Shown: piece by piece, positions 1 through 10,574 of the stretch
Position numbering within the stretch: the first letter of the stretch is position 1
Layout: the number at the start of each line of letters is the position of its first letter
Notes under the pieces: generated by a model
Database searches by the model: none
Seen by the model: only the letters and a program-made list of their open reading frames with translations
Told to the model about the DNA's origin: nothing
Assembly (NCBI GenBank): GCA_016169945.1
Contig: JADLSH010000358.1
Span: 5,551,001-5,615,000, forward strand
DNA: 64,000 nt
DNA from: Trachythela sp. YZ-2020
Lineage: Eukaryota > Cnidaria > Anthozoa > Malacalcyonacea > Clavulariidae
Direction: 5' to 3'
Translations under genes and position numbers: made by a program

Positions 1-1301
1 ACCAAATTCTTACTGGAAGATTGCTCGCAGATAAAATAAATGACACATTTTCGTCCGTTACCCAACATATTGTTCCCCTCAACCCAGTTCTGAATTTAAT
101 GAGACCGAATTTGTACCAAAGTACACTATTAGCGAAGACGAAGTTTACAAGAAACTTTCTTGTTTACGTTCTACTAAATCGCCTGGACCAGATAATTTAT
201 TAAATTGGATGCTCAAACTGTATGCACCTATTCTTGCCGCCCCAGTAGCTTCTATCTTCAACGAATCCATACTACATGCTAATGTCCCTATCCGATGGAA
301 GCTAGCTGACGTTATTCCTATTCCAAAAACTGCGAGAGTTGATTATATAACAAAAGACCTACGTCCCATCTCATTACCAGCAACGCTGTCTAAAGTTTGT
401 GAACGTTTTGTCCCAGATTGGCTGATGGAGTCCATATGGATAGGATAGATAAAAGACAATTTGGTTCGGTACCCAATTCGTCTACTTCCCATGCACTAAT
501 CAGTTTCGTCCATCACCTACTAAGTGAAACCGACGGAACTAAGAAGGCAGTAAGAGTGTTTTTTTCTCGACTTTTCGAAGGCTTTTGATCTTATCGATCT
601 CTCTGTTCTCCTTCAAAAGTTATCCAACATGAATGTTCCACCTACGTTCACTAACTGAATCAGAAGTTTCCTTACAGATCGAAAACAACGTGTTAGATTA
701 AAAGAATGTGTTTCTGAATGGCGAACAGTGAACGGTGGGGTTCCGTAGGGAACTTTATTAGGTCCGATACTTTTCCTCGTGATGATTAACGACCTTTTGT
801 CTAGTTGGACAGACCGATGGAATACGTCGACGACAGCACAGTTTCCTACAAAGTCTTGTTAATGAGATCAACGACTGGACTATTCAAAACAAAATGAAAC
901 TCAATGTTACTAAATGCAAATAATTAATCGTCGACTTTTCAAAAGAAAAACGGCTGTTTTTACCATTGGATATTGGAGGAGTTTTGGTCGAAAGAGTCAA
1001 ATCTGCTCGTGTACTAGGACTTACTTTCCAAGACGACTGGAGATGGAATGAACATGTTAATAACATCGTGACGAAAGCAGGGATTTTGGATTACACGAAA
1101 ATGTTAACTTTGAAGGAACGCCGGGATAAACTGGCTGTTAATTTTTTTAGGAACAATCATAATAATTTGAAGCTCCAAGAATTTTTACCTGATAGAATAT
1201 TAACTAATTATGAACTAAGAAGTAGTGGATTTTATAATCATTATTTTTGTCGTTTTTCCCTCAAAGTGTTTCAAGATGTAATTGGAAATAGTGTGATATA
1301 A
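1..1301 (+). pseudogene. Broken non-LTR retrotransposon (LINE), RT to 3' end
   Basis: This is the 3' part of a CR1/L2/jockey-like LINE reverse transcriptase. A fragment at 209-448 carries the LRPIS-type motif followed by KVCERF. The catalytic motif reads YVDDST at about 822-839. The frame then runs through NEINDWTIQNKMKLN and, at 966-1301, the thumb-type stretch RVKSARVLGLTFQDDWRWNEH. Stop codons and frame changes (near 448, 590, 660, 750 and 920) break the coding sequence. There is also an internal deletion just after 1080, where the frame jumps from the RT connection region to the typical C-terminal tail. The 5' end lies outside the window. It lies 3' of WDR24 and has no evident role for it. 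Confidence 0.8.
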
Positions 1302-1579
1302 TTTGTAAATCTAAATTTAAAAATCGTTTTTTAACAAATTATAATTATATATATTCTTTCAACAGCAATTTATGTAAAATACATTTGTCTATTTTTTCAT
1401 GAAGGCCAGGAGCGCTTTAGCACTCATTCCAAGGCAAAGCAGTGCATGTGTTCCCTCGCGACGTTATCCTGGGGGTTACAACACGAAATGTGTGCCCAGC
1501 CTTTTCCCCAATCTATCTATTGAGAACGTCGAGTTTGAGGCAGCACTTCCTTGCGATAGTAACTCCTAGTTATAAAGTT

Positions 1580-1780
1580 AAAAGTACAAACCTTATCACT
1601 ATTTTGGCATTTTGTACAAAAAACAAAAGAAATATACGGCCGATTGCGTGTTACCATGGTTACAGTGATCAACTCAGTACTTCATGTTACAATGACTTTT
1701 GGGGAGTATAATTGCTTGGTTCTAATGAGCGAGGGGGTTCTGCATGCATGTATTTCTAGTAGACCTTTAATGAGGAAGTG
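1580..1780 (+). repeat. Dispersed repeat also found at 43120-43310
   Basis: The stretch with GTTACCATGGTTACAGTGAT, CTTCATGTTACAATGA, GCGAGGGGGTTCTGCATG and GTATTTCTAGTAG reappears in the same order and strand at 43120-43310, and inverted at 41700-41830. It is therefore the end of an interspersed element. No coding potential was seen. Confidence 0.65.
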
Positions 1781-2299
1781 CAGAGTGGGGGGATCAATTT
1801 CCGGCCATATTTATCAGTTTTGTTTTGTTTCTGTTGAATAGGAAGGACTCCATGGTATCAATTTTTTTCTCAGTAAGTTGGTTGTGGAAATGCCATAGAT
1901 ATTTAACGGGCGAATGCCTCTACTTCTATTCGGCGGTTCTCTATTCGGCGGTTCTCTATTCCCCACTTTCTGAGTTTGATTGCCACCATATTTTTACTTT
2001 AAAATACAATTGCAATTACTGTGACTTTAATACAGGGCAAGTGGCCAGCTGAGGCGTTTCTACTTGCCCAAATAGCTACAACACAAGCAGTAGTTTGGGG
2101 TGTAGTAGAAAAGGGGTGCGGGCATGCAGAAAGGCCACTTTCTACGATAAAAACTTTGGTCGCCATGCCTGTTTAGAGTCACGTATTGCATGGTATATAC
2201 CAACAGAAAGAAGGCGTTACTTGAGGAACATAAATTATTCGAAAGTTTTAGTTTAAACTAATCAGAGATTAGTTTAACCCTACTCCGTGATGGTAACTT

Positions 2300-2440
2300 A
2301 TTTCATAGGACCCTACTATATTGCACGTATTTCATACAACACTAGCTATATTGCATGTATTTAATAGGACACTACGTAGTCTGCATGTATTTCATAGCAC
2401 ACTACCTATATTTCATATATTTCATAGCACGTTACCTAAC
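2300..2440. repeat. Imperfect tandem repeat, about 35-bp unit
   Basis: Four diverged copies of a unit with CTATATTGCATGTATTTCATAG-like sequence stand side by side and run directly into the telomere-like repeat at 2441. Non-coding. Confidence 0.6.
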
Positions 2441-2520
2441 ACTAACGCCAACGCCAACGCCAACGCCAACGCCAACGCCAACCCTATATAACCCTAACCC
2501 TAACCAACCCTAACCCTAAC
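2441..2520. repeat. Interstitial telomere-like repeat
   Basis: About six copies of AACGCC pass into several copies of the vertebrate/cnidarian-type telomere unit AACCCT, with one CTATAT interruption. Short patches of the same type occur at 3428-3450 and in a larger block at 10575-10678. This is either a healed break or an element end rather than a chromosome end, because a gene-bearing sequence continues on both sides. Confidence 0.75.
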
Positions 2521-3474
2521 TAATTCTGCAACCTGGTTGGTTAGTCTTCGAGCGAAATTTATTCGGGCGATAATAACTTATACCACTTATACCATTTTAA
2601 AATGAATAAGAGTGTTTGGTATGAAAAATAAGCTAAGCGGAATTTTATGACGAAATCAACGGTGCACAAAGCTTTCTGTAGTAAGATATGTCTTTTTCGC
2701 AAATCGGTTTATTTGAGAAATCAGCTGTCTATTAAGTATATTGAAACCCTAATACGGAGTTAAGGTTTTTTATTGAGAAGGGCAGACTGTGGTACCTTAT
2801 AGAGAATTTGAAGTAGAATTCGATGATGCTTTCGGATTTCTCGTCTACCGTGCACAAAATTCAGTGTCCATTATTGAATTACTGAGATTTAGTATCCATT
2901 ATTGAATACAATTACTATGAGATATATCGCAAATCAAAATATTATTATCTTGTGTTCAAGGGCGATATATTTAGCTGTAGATGTTCTTATATGATATCAA
3001 AGGCTAAATAGGCGGTACGTAATAATGCGAATTACTAAGATTTGAATATTTATTAGTGTATGTATTGCGCTTTTAATTTGCTATTGTTAGCTAGCCAATG
3101 GCTATCCTATTGTCAGCTAATTTCACGACAGTCAACCAAATTATTTGAACAACATGTGAAATAATTTATCAGCGGTCTTCATAAATTATATTAAGATTTT
3201 TCGTAATAGTAGAATGTTTTAGTAGATGGAACGCTCGAACGGAAATTTATATACATTTTAGACCTAACCAGGATCAGTTCGAAAAATGCAGTTTAGGTCC
3301 TCTGGCAGCTTCTGTTTATATTACTATTAACACCCCAAAATTCAGGGTGTCATGTGACCAGCGGAAGCCAGTGCTATTTTCGCAGACAATCCAACTGCGG
3401 AAGCAAAAAGCCCTGAGTACGACGTTCAACCTAACCAACCCTAACCCTAATGCAATTGCAAAACACAAGTGCAA
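2521..3474. other. AT-rich non-coding stretch
   Basis: I found no convincing ORF, RNA gene or inverted repeat here. It contains ATTGAATTACTGAGATTTAGT-like partial duplications near 2870-2900 and ends in a short telomere-like patch at 3428-3450. Confidence 0.4.
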
Positions 3475-3616
3475 TTTTTCATTAATACTTCGAGAACAAG
3501 TGCTATTTCGTATTAATATTATTATTAACAATTTGACGAGAACTTGGTGACAAATATTTATTAATTTAAAAAAAAAAAAAATTAAATACCACATGTGGTA
3601 TTTTCTCCCAAATACC

Positions 3617-4364
3617 CTACCTCCTCCTCAGGCCCTTTTTCCCGCGGGCGGGTGATATTTTGCATCAGGGGAAAGAGTGACGAAGGGCCTGCCATATAAT
3701 GGTCGAAAATCAGGCATAAATGTCGACAATCCAAAAAAATCTGCCTGAAATATTGCCCATCACAGCGTAAAACGATATATTTTCGTGTTTTCCATCTTAG
3801 ATGGATATATTTTAAAAGTTATTGCTGAAATATGATCCATATTAATCGAAATATGAAACGTTGAATCAAAGTGTTTTTGTCCTCAGTCTCGATGGGCGAC
3901 AACACCGAAAAATGCACTCAAAATGCGAAGGGTTCAATTGACTTCAGTGCTAGTGATGTCGACATCATTAATGTGTCATTCAGTATGTAGTATGAGTATG
4001 TATTTGACTACGAATATGTATAACTTGAAAGGAAAATTATATGCAAAATAATAACAAATATGTATAACAAATCTAAAAGTATATATGCTCATTTATTTTT
4101 GCCATCAGTAGCGTGACAGTTAGGGCAAAGTACTTTCCCACCTTCCTTAACCTTTTGTAAGAGCCTACGTTCATAAGAATCATTAACAAACTCTTTCTCC
4201 GGACGATTATAGTCAAATAAATGGTGAATAGCTTCTGCCATCTTGAGAACATTAGTCAGCAGGCGCTTCTCTTCGCCTTACCCGCATTTTTTATGCCGCC
4301 CGTGCGTCCCTTCCCTAATTTTCCAAGCCCGCTCCAATTAATAAAGCGCCTGTGGAGGAGGTAG
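3617..4364. mobile_element. MULE-like DNA transposon, 748 bp, 9-bp target duplication
   Basis: The element starts CTACCTCCTCCTCAGGC and ends in the inverted GCCTGTGGAGGAGGTAG, a 17-bp terminal inverted repeat with one mismatch. It is flanked on both sides by CCAAATACC (3608-3616 and 4365-4373). A 9-bp duplication is typical of Mutator-like elements. No transposase is visible, so it is non-autonomous, but it carries a short open frame on the minus strand. The unbroken copy of its host repeat at 6573-6800 confirms the empty-site structure. Confidence 0.8.
4089..4277 (-). pseudogene. Short coding remnant inside the MULE-like element
   Basis: An open minus-strand frame of about 62 codons ends at TGA (4091-4089). 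The peptide has a charged helical stretch (KMAEAIHHLFDYNRPEKEF) and ends in GGKVLCPNCHATDGKNK, with a CxxC pair like a zinc-binding tail. The composition looks like real protein rather than random frame. There is no ATG at the open end, so it is a fragment, either the C-terminal end of an element protein or a captured host exon. I do not recognise the family. Confidence 0.45.
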
Positions 4365-4450
4365 CCAAATACCCATAGTAAAAAGAATTAAGAGAAAATT
4401 TTGATGTTCTTAGCCAATCAGAAACGAGGAAAATTGTTAATAATGATATT

Positions 4451-4675
4451 AAAGAAAAAATATCAATAAAAAAGGGAAAACAATATAAAAATTACAAAAT
4501 TAAAAAAAATATTGAAAAAATTGAAAAAAAAAACACAAAAAGAGAAAATATGAAAAAAATTATAAAATAAAAAATTATAACTCACTTCACTTCACTTCAT
4601 TTCATTTGATTTCATTTTATTTTATTTTATTTTATTTTATTTTATTTTATTTTAATTTATTTTTACTTTTTTTTA
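4451..4675. repeat. A-rich and TTTTA low-complexity run
   Basis: A-rich sequence is followed by CACTT and then about ten TTTTA units. It directly precedes the LINE fragment that begins near 4676, as expected for a 5'-truncated LINE or an older element tail. Confidence 0.6.
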
Positions 4676-5657
4676 CTGGACCTGATAACATCTCTCCTAA
4701 ACTTTTGAAAGCAACTGCCCACCAGATTGCATCTTCACTAACCCACAGGCATCCCAAGCTCACATTTGCTATTTAATTTTTTTTTTATTAATAACTTTTT
4801 ATTATTGCTGTTTGTATTTTATGGTATATTATGTGTATGTGTTATGTCTGTTATGTTATGTGCCAGAAATGGTATGATGGAATTAAATATATATTTATTA
4901 TTGATGGTTAGGGTACTTCATATTAGCAAATTATAGTAGACTTAATAGTCAAATATATATTGTCAAAAAATTGCTAAAATATTGTGTCAAATGTAGAAAT
5001 AAAGTTACTTACTTCTACTACAAGTTGCAATCGACTTTTCGGTGTTGACTTGGTGTGATTTTAAATCCACTTTGAGGGGATGGTATTCTATGTAATATTA
5101 AGGAGAAGGCAGGTAAATATAGCTCCAACGAACTCGCATCGGCTTCACAAATCCTTCTCGCGTCGCATAATAATGCATCGAATCGCCAAAAAAACAACAG
5201 ATCCATAAAGCCCATTACATTTCACATCACATTCATCGTCTTCAGCAAACACAAGAGATTTTTTGTCGGTGAAAATCCATAATTTGTTCGATTTTCTGAC
5301 AATCTCAGGCTCCGTGGCTGTCGATACCCGGGGATATTCAGTTGAGAGCTCGCGAGTTCGAATTACACTCTCTATTGTTATTGGTTCATTACATTGTTGT
5401 CGCGTGAACGCGATTCGAATCAACCAATAACAATAAAGAGTGTTATTATTCATTGTACTGTGTTATCGTTTTCTTATTGGCTAAAAACTTGCGAATTATT
5501 ATCGATATCTGCCGGTGCCCGCGCTATTTTCAGCGGAAACAGTAATCTGCAGAGATAATTGGACGGCGCCCGGAATATTCCAGCGGTATATCGCATAAAA
5601 TTACAAATAAGCGGGAAATTTTGAAGTTTGTTTTGTCTTCAAGTTTTAATATTTACA

Positions 5658-5771
5658 ATGGCTAGTGCTCGTTTCGCAACGTTTTCAAACGAAGAAATTG
5701 AGAAAATAGTAGAAAACAAAGACTCGGCAAACACAAAAAAGGCACAAAAGTGGCAAGAGATGTATTTTTGA
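5658..5771 (+). pseudogene. N-terminal fragment resembling DUF3504/KIAA1958-like genes
   Basis: An ATG in good context (ACAATGGC) starts 37 codons, MASARFATFSNEEIEKIVEN then KDSANTKKAQKWQEMYF, before a stop. The motif (K)DSANTKK after an acidic helix is what I associate with the N-terminus of the Crypton-derived tyrosine-recombinase-like proteins common in cnidarians. The following domain is missing, so this is a captured 5' end. The family assignment is from memory of the motif only. Confidence 0.45.
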
Positions 5772-5876
5772 AATATTCTCATATTTCTTCTGTATTGATA
5801 TTTATGAACAGTAATAAAATCTTTGTTTTCAATATTTGCTTGTTCTATTCGTCAATGCATGTTACAAAATGAATAA

Positions 5877-6030
5877 TAAAACAATTATTGAATTCGGCTT
5901 ACGCAGGATATCGATAATTATTCAGACCTCGGTCAACGTTATCCGCCTCAGCTTCGCTTCGGCAGATAACGTTGACCTTGGTCTGAATAATTATCGATAT
6001 CCTGCTCTGCCTCATCCAATAATTGTTAAT
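5877..6030. mobile_element. Small hairpin MITE nested in the fold-back loop
   Basis: AACAATTATTGAATTCGG at the left and CCAATAATTGTT at the right are inverted. The inner arms GGATATCGATAATTATTCAG and GTCAACGTTATC(C/T)GCC pair almost perfectly. A relative with AACAATTATTGAGTTCGG ends lies at 16405-16548. Confidence 0.7.
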
Positions 6031-6572
6031 AATTCGAACTCGCGAGCTCTCAACTGAATATCCCCGGGTATCGACAGCCACGGAGCCTGAGATTGTCAGA
6101 AAATCGAACAAATTATGGATTTTCACCGACAAAAAATCTCTTGTGTTTGCTGAAGACGATGAATGTGATGTGAAATGTAATGGGCTTTATGGATCTGGTT
6201 TTTTTTTGGCGATTCGATGCATTATTATGCGACGCGAGAAGGATTTGTGAAGCCGATGCGAGTTCGTTGGAGCTATATTTACCTGCCTTCTCCTTAATAT
6301 ACATAGAATACCATCCCCTCAAAGTGGATTTAAAATCACACCAAGTCAACACCGAAAAGTCGATTGCAACTTATAGTAGAAGTAAGTAACTTTATTTCTA
6401 CATTTGACACAATATTTTAGCAATTTTTTGACAATATATATTCGACTATCAAGTCTACTATAATTTGCTAATATGAAGTACCCTAACCATCAATAATAAA
6501 TATATATTTAATTCCATCATACCATTTCTGGCACATAACATAACAGACATAACACATACACATAATATGTAT

Positions 6573-6800
6573 AGGAAATAGCACGAGTGCTATTTCGTAT
6601 TAATATTATTATTAACAATTTTTACTCAATTTTTACTCAATTTTACTCAATTGACGTTGCTCAATTTTTACTAGGGGTATTTGGGAGAAAATACCACATG
6701 TGGTATTTTCTCCCAAATACCCATAGTAAAAAGAATTAAGAGAAAATTTTGATGTTCTTAGCCAATCAGAAACGAGGAAAATTGTTAATAATGATATTAA
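6573..6800. repeat. Second copy of the 3475-4450 dispersed repeat
   Basis: It is contiguous here and lies within the right arm of the fold-back element, explaining why the right arm is longer than the left. It contains the palindrome TATTTGGGAGAAAATACCAC and its inverse, immediately adjacent. Confidence 0.7.
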
Positions 6801-7559
6801 CCATAAAATACAAACAGCAATAATAAAAAATTATTAATAAAAAAAAAATTAAATAGCAACAATGTGAGCTTGGGATGCCTGTGACTAACCAAGCTATTTA
6901 ATAAATCTGTTAGTTGTGGAGTTGAATCTGATGATTGGAAGCCAGCAAACATTGTACCTGTGTACAAGAAAGCAGAAAAAGATCAAGTTGAAAACTACCG
7001 CCCATTTCTCTCCTCTCTATAAGTTCTTGAGCGCTGTGTACTTCGTAACATCCGAGATCACTTGGCAGCCTTGATCAACAACTCCCAACATTGTTTTATT
7101 CCAGGAAAATCTTGTACTTCCCAGCTGGTGGAAGTGCACGACTATATAGGATCTTTACTGGATGCTGGTAAACAGACTGACGTGATCTACATGGATATGT
7201 CTAAAGCTTTTGATAAAGTTAACCACCAAATTCTTATTCATAAACTTTACAACTGCTTTGGCATCTCTGGTAGTTTACTCGGTTGGTTCTCTGGTAATTT
7301 ACTTCCTCTTTCGCAATCCGAATTGCAAAACCAACACTACCAAATTTCTAAAGTGAAAGTCTCTTTTTTTGAGTGGAAGGAACGACAAGTGTAAGTATTT
7401 TTTCTTTATTAAATGTATATAAGTGACCCTAGAACATAGTTAGTTAGTTTTCAAAACGTTATTTCATCTAAAAGGTATAATAAAAATGTAACTATATTCA
7501 TGAGTTATTTATTAAAATTTTCTACGGCATTCGCCGACGGCCTACGATCGACGATCGGC

Positions 7560-7885
7560 ATAAAAGAGCACATACTGGTTAAAAATACGAGAAAAATAGA
7601 AAAGAAATCATAAGAAATTCTCCAGAAATTAAACGAAGCATTTTTTCTTGAAAAGATCTATTGCAATATGGTTCGTCATGTCTTTCTCTACACGGATGTC
7701 CGACTTTGATCTTAACAGAGCACAAACTGGTAAATGTTCTAAAATTTTGGCATAATATATATATATTTTTTTAACATTAAAATTAATGTGACTCACTTCA
7801 AAGACACTGAATATTATTCGTCAGGTCATTCTCTATCAGCATGTGTAACTTTAAGCTTAACAGAGCACATACTGGTTAAATTTTA
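7560..7885 (+). repeat. Three diverged repeats of about 148 bp
   Basis: AGAGCACATACTGGTTAAA-type motifs recur at about 7565, 7715 and 7862. The preceding bases (CGTCATGTCTTTCTCTACA, CGTCAGGTCATTCTCTATCA) also align between the last two. This is consistent with an old tandem array or repeated regulatory region. Confidence 0.5.
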
Positions 7886-7890
7886 TAGAT

Positions 7891-8058
7891 TATGGAACCG
7901 TGTCCTGTTGAATTGGTTAATACAATATTTGCAAACAATTTAGCCTAAGATGAGTTCGACATTGATTTATATGCGTTCAATCTGAATGTGGACGATGGGC
8001 TACATGACATTTTAACCAATTTAATTGGCTTCAACATAACCCTATCGACCGCAAAATG
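7891..8058 (+). pseudogene. Unrecognised ORF piece with an internal stop
   Basis: From an ATG at 7891 a frame reads MEPCPVELVNTIFANNLA, stop, then DEFDIDLYAFNLNVDDGLHD to a stop near 8058. The composition resembles real coding sequence. It lies just before the spliced ORF at 8088-8614 and may be an upstream exon or a broken gene of the same unit. No family recognised. Confidence 0.35.
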
Positions 8059-8087
8059 AAGACTCTACCCTTCGAATTAAATACTGG

Positions 8088-8614
8088 ATGCATCAACGTT
8101 TTGCATTTCACACTACCCATCAATCGTGCTCCTCCCCATCAATCGTGCTCCTCCCCCACATGGAACAAATAGAATTGAAAGCCACCATCTGCGCAGCGAT
8201 TCGGCGGAGAAGACAGATAGTCCAAGAAGCACAACCAGAAACAAACTTTTTGAGTGTCTGCCATACCAAGTCAATACCTACTTCGCAATTTGTAAATGTG
8301 CTATTGGAATGTGATGTTGAATACATCCGTATCATACATTTTGACACTAAAATACCATTCAACTCGTATTTCAATTTGGATGAAGCTCTGACTGAGTAAG
8401 TTTAAAAATGTTCACCGTAACCACCTAGAACAAAAACGATAATTAATTATTTCCTTTTTATTTCCTCAGATGTTACGCCACTGAAAATAATATTCTGCCG
8501 TGGAACAAATTTCACATCTCAAGATCAGTTCAGGTACCTCATATTTTCGCCATCAAACTTGTGCCTCATGAACAAAACTTTGAATACGACGCATATACCA
8601 TATTCAACCCCTAG
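8088..8614 (+). CDS. Unrecognised two-exon ORF
   Basis: Exon one (8088-8395) ends ACTGA before GTAAGT. Exon two starts at 8470 after TTTCCTCAG and runs to a TAG at 8612-8614. The splice keeps the frame (GA|A codon), giving about 150 codons. The peptide includes YWMHQRF upstream, a basic IRRRRQIV segment and VNVLLECDVEYIRIIHFDTK. I know no domain that matches. The neighbouring 8713-9393 ORF on the same strand may belong to the same element or gene. A duplicated CTCCTCCCC(A)TCAATCGTG lies near 8130-8155. It could be a transposon accessory protein. Confidence 0.45.
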
Positions 8615-8712
8615 ACTCTAGACCATGCCCCGATAGAAACCATGGTGGTAACGTTACGTTAAAACCCCGCAACCCCCACCCTATTGAGGAGGTAATTAAG
8701 GTTTGTAACCTT

Positions 8713-9393
8713 ATGTACCACTACCTCCGTGCCCTCCACGCAACCAAGCTTGTTGCCCCAACCCAATCCACCCGACAAGCTGACTCCTACCTAGAAACAA
8801 TTGAACACATCTTACAACAGCTCACTAGGTATGCTGACAACATTGGCGGAATAAGAGTGGAGACGTGTGTAACAGGAAAAACAATGGCAATCGCTCTAGA
8901 AACATACCAACAAGCAGGTACATACAAATTTATTGATTTTATCGCCCCGTCCATCCTCCAAATAAGGTCCATGCCTGTTGAATCATTTTTGCGCAACTCG
9001 TGGCGGTTGTACAATCTAACAAGAGATATTCTTCGCCAAAGAGGTGCTTTAACCCACCATAATGCGCCCAGAATGCTCCAGGACATGGAAAAGCGTATCC
9101 TCGGAGATCTAAAACTCTTACTCGGATTCACGCACGCTGGAGGAGTCCACACGGACGCTATTATTGGGTCTTCAGCAAGCGGTCACCCCCCCCCCCCCCA
9201 TATATGTTCAACAAGGCCAGCCACCGCGGGGAAATCACCAACGAATGTAGTGGAACGAAGAACAAGACCGGGCGCTTTGTCTGCATATACGACCTTTTGC
9301 GATAAATGGTGGACGCATTTCTTGGCAGAGAGTGTATGCTGGATTCAACAGAAGATTTCCTGGCCACCACCCTTTACAATCGCTTCAAAATAG
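8713..9393 (+). CDS. Unrecognised ORF, 226 codons
   Basis: The frame starts at an ATG and gives a plausible helical globular protein over about residues 1-150, for example YADNIGGIRVETCVTGK and MPVESFLRNSWRLYNLTRDI. It then degrades after a run of 13 C (9187-9199) into PPPP and low-quality sequence. The C run suggests a frameshift there, so the true protein may diverge after residue 157 or so. No signal peptide or membrane segment. It is followed directly by a hairpin MITE. Function unknown; it is likely part of a mobile element together with 8088-8614. Confidence 0.45.
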   Translation: MYHYLRALHATKLVAPTQSTRQADSYLETIEHILQQLTRYADNIGGIRVETCVTGKTMAIALETYQQAGTYKFIDFIAPSILQIRSMPVESFLRNSWRLYNLTRDILRQRGALTHHNAPRMLQDMEKRILGDLKLLLGFTHAGGVHTDAIIGSSASGHPPPPHICSTRPATAGKSPTNVVERRTRPGALSAYTTFCDKWWTHFLAESVCWIQQKISWPPPFTIASK

Positions 9394-9406
9394 ATGGAAG
9401 AGACTA

Positions 9407-9581
9407 AAGGCCCGTTTACACTACGCACGATTATTGGCACGGCACGGATAAAAATGTTACCCGTGCCACTTTTACCCGTGCTAAGACTACCTATTTAGGT
9501 AGTCTCAGCACGGATAAAAATGGTACGGGTACCTTTTTATCCGTGCCGTGCCAATAATCGTGCGTAGTGTAAACGGGCCTT
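9407..9581. mobile_element. Hairpin MITE, 175 bp
   Basis: The ends AAGGCCCGTTTACACTACGC are perfectly inverted, and the match continues through the CACGATTATTGGCACGGCA-type arms for about 50 bp. The centre ACCTATTTAGGT is itself a palindrome, so the whole unit folds as one hairpin. I could not fix a target duplication (flanks GACTA / AAAAC). Confidence 0.85.
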
Positions 9582-10570
9582 AAAACACACCCAACAACAC
9601 CTTCCATACTGGGAGTAAAAATATCATGAAACTAACCTTTGTAAATATTCTATTTTATAAAAACATTTCGAACAGTAAATTACGGTAATTTGTTTTAAAA
9701 GGTTGTTGTATATAGTATGTAAATAGATCATTTTCATTTTGTTAAATATTTAAATTGGGATTGGGTTTAAAAATATATGTTTACATTTGGCATTTTAGCG
9801 TCTTTTTTTTAATGACCTTGAACGACTTTCACCTTGACCTTCACAATAATCATTAATTTCATGTAAAACCCCCTTTTTTAATGACCTTCATTTTGACCTT
9901 GACCTTTAACTTGACCTTGACCTTGAACTCAGCATTCAACATTGATTAGTGTTAATACACTAACTTAATGCTTTATTACAAACCTAAGGCCCGGCTCATG
10001 TACACCTAACAGTAAAATCACCACCCTACTCTGAGCAGAAGCTTACCTAAGCATTTTTTGTTGAACATATATTAATAAAAAGTGTAGTATTAGGTACTGC
10101 GATGCTATCTGTCCTGGTAAACTTTTTTAAATATCGAACACTTAAATTACAAAAAGTGGATTTCCCCCTGAAATATTAACTTTTTGTTGAAGATACATTA
10201 ACCAATATTGTAGAACTCGTCAAAATAAACCGGGAAGGTCTGCTCAGAATGTTGATATCTCTCTTTGGTAAAAAGTTAAAAAATCATAATTTTTCAAAAT
10301 GGAGCTCTGCCTTTTACGAGTCGAGTGGCACCACTTTCATCCCAATCGGTTGAATAGCACCAAAGTTATAGCCAAAGGTGCGTCACCCCTAAACGCTGAT
10401 TCTATTTTTAGCAATTTCGTCATAACTTTGGAACCAAAAGAGGGACCACACCCAAATTCTAATACAATATACTAGACACATAGGGCTTTCATTTAAAGTA
10501 ATCAATCCTCGCTTTGGCAGATCGAAAGTAATCAATCCTCGCTTTGGCAGATCGAAAGGTGCGTTTAGGC
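9582..10570. other. Non-coding stretch with TTGACCTT repeats and a 29-bp duplication
   Basis: Copies of TTGACCTT/TGACCTTGA cluster at 9806-9925. A unit containing ATCAATCCTCGCTTTGGCAG is present twice in tandem at 10497-10558. No gene seen. Confidence 0.5.
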
Positions 10571-10574
10571 AGGG

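Larger units (their letters stand above)
3475..4450. repeat. Dispersed repeat copy interrupted by a MULE-like insertion
   Basis: Pieces at 3490-3616 (GTGCTATTTCGTATTAATAT, then a palindrome around ACCACATGTGGT and TTCTCCCAAATACC) and 4365-4450 (CATAGTAAAAAGAATTAAGA) are contiguous in a second copy at 6573-6800. The first copy was therefore split by the element at 3617-4364. Confidence 0.75.
4744..6883. mobile_element. Long fold-back transposon, 2140 bp, 7-bp target duplication
   Basis: The ends read CACAGGCATCCCAAGCTCAC and its inverse, and ACTAACC is repeated on both flanks (4737-4743, 6884-6890). The arms pair over several hundred bases: 4744-4830 with 6797-6883, and about 4831-5368 with about 6025-6565. 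The right arm is interrupted by a separate repeat copy (6573-6796). The loop holds a promoter-plus-N-terminus gene fragment (5658-5771) and a smaller hairpin (5877-6030). I see no transposase. The family is unknown to me; a 7-bp duplication does not fit Tc1/mariner, piggyBac or typical hAT (8 bp). Confidence 0.8.
4676..7330 (+). mobile_element. LINE reverse-transcriptase fragment split by a fold-back element
   Basis: The N-terminal RT piece at 4676-4743 (GPDNISPKLLKAT) breaks off, and the same frame resumes at 6884 with SVSCGVESDDWKPANIVPVY. It continues through ENYRPF and, at 7062-7394, FIPGKSCTSQL and YMDMSKAFDKVNH. If the insertion and one copy of the 7-bp ACTAACC duplication are removed, the reading frame is continuous across the junction. 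A stop occurs near 7020, and the frame leaves recognisable RT sequence after about 7300, so the copy is dead and 3'-truncated. CR1/L2-like clade by appearance. Confidence 0.8.

Noticed and set aside
1442..2052. Three small plus-strand ORFs
   Set aside because: They have no coherent composition and overlap interspersed and tandem repeats.
5018..6389. Several ORFs of 60-100 codons on both strands
   Set aside because: They are the two arms of the fold-back element read in both directions, hence mirrored peptides without family features.
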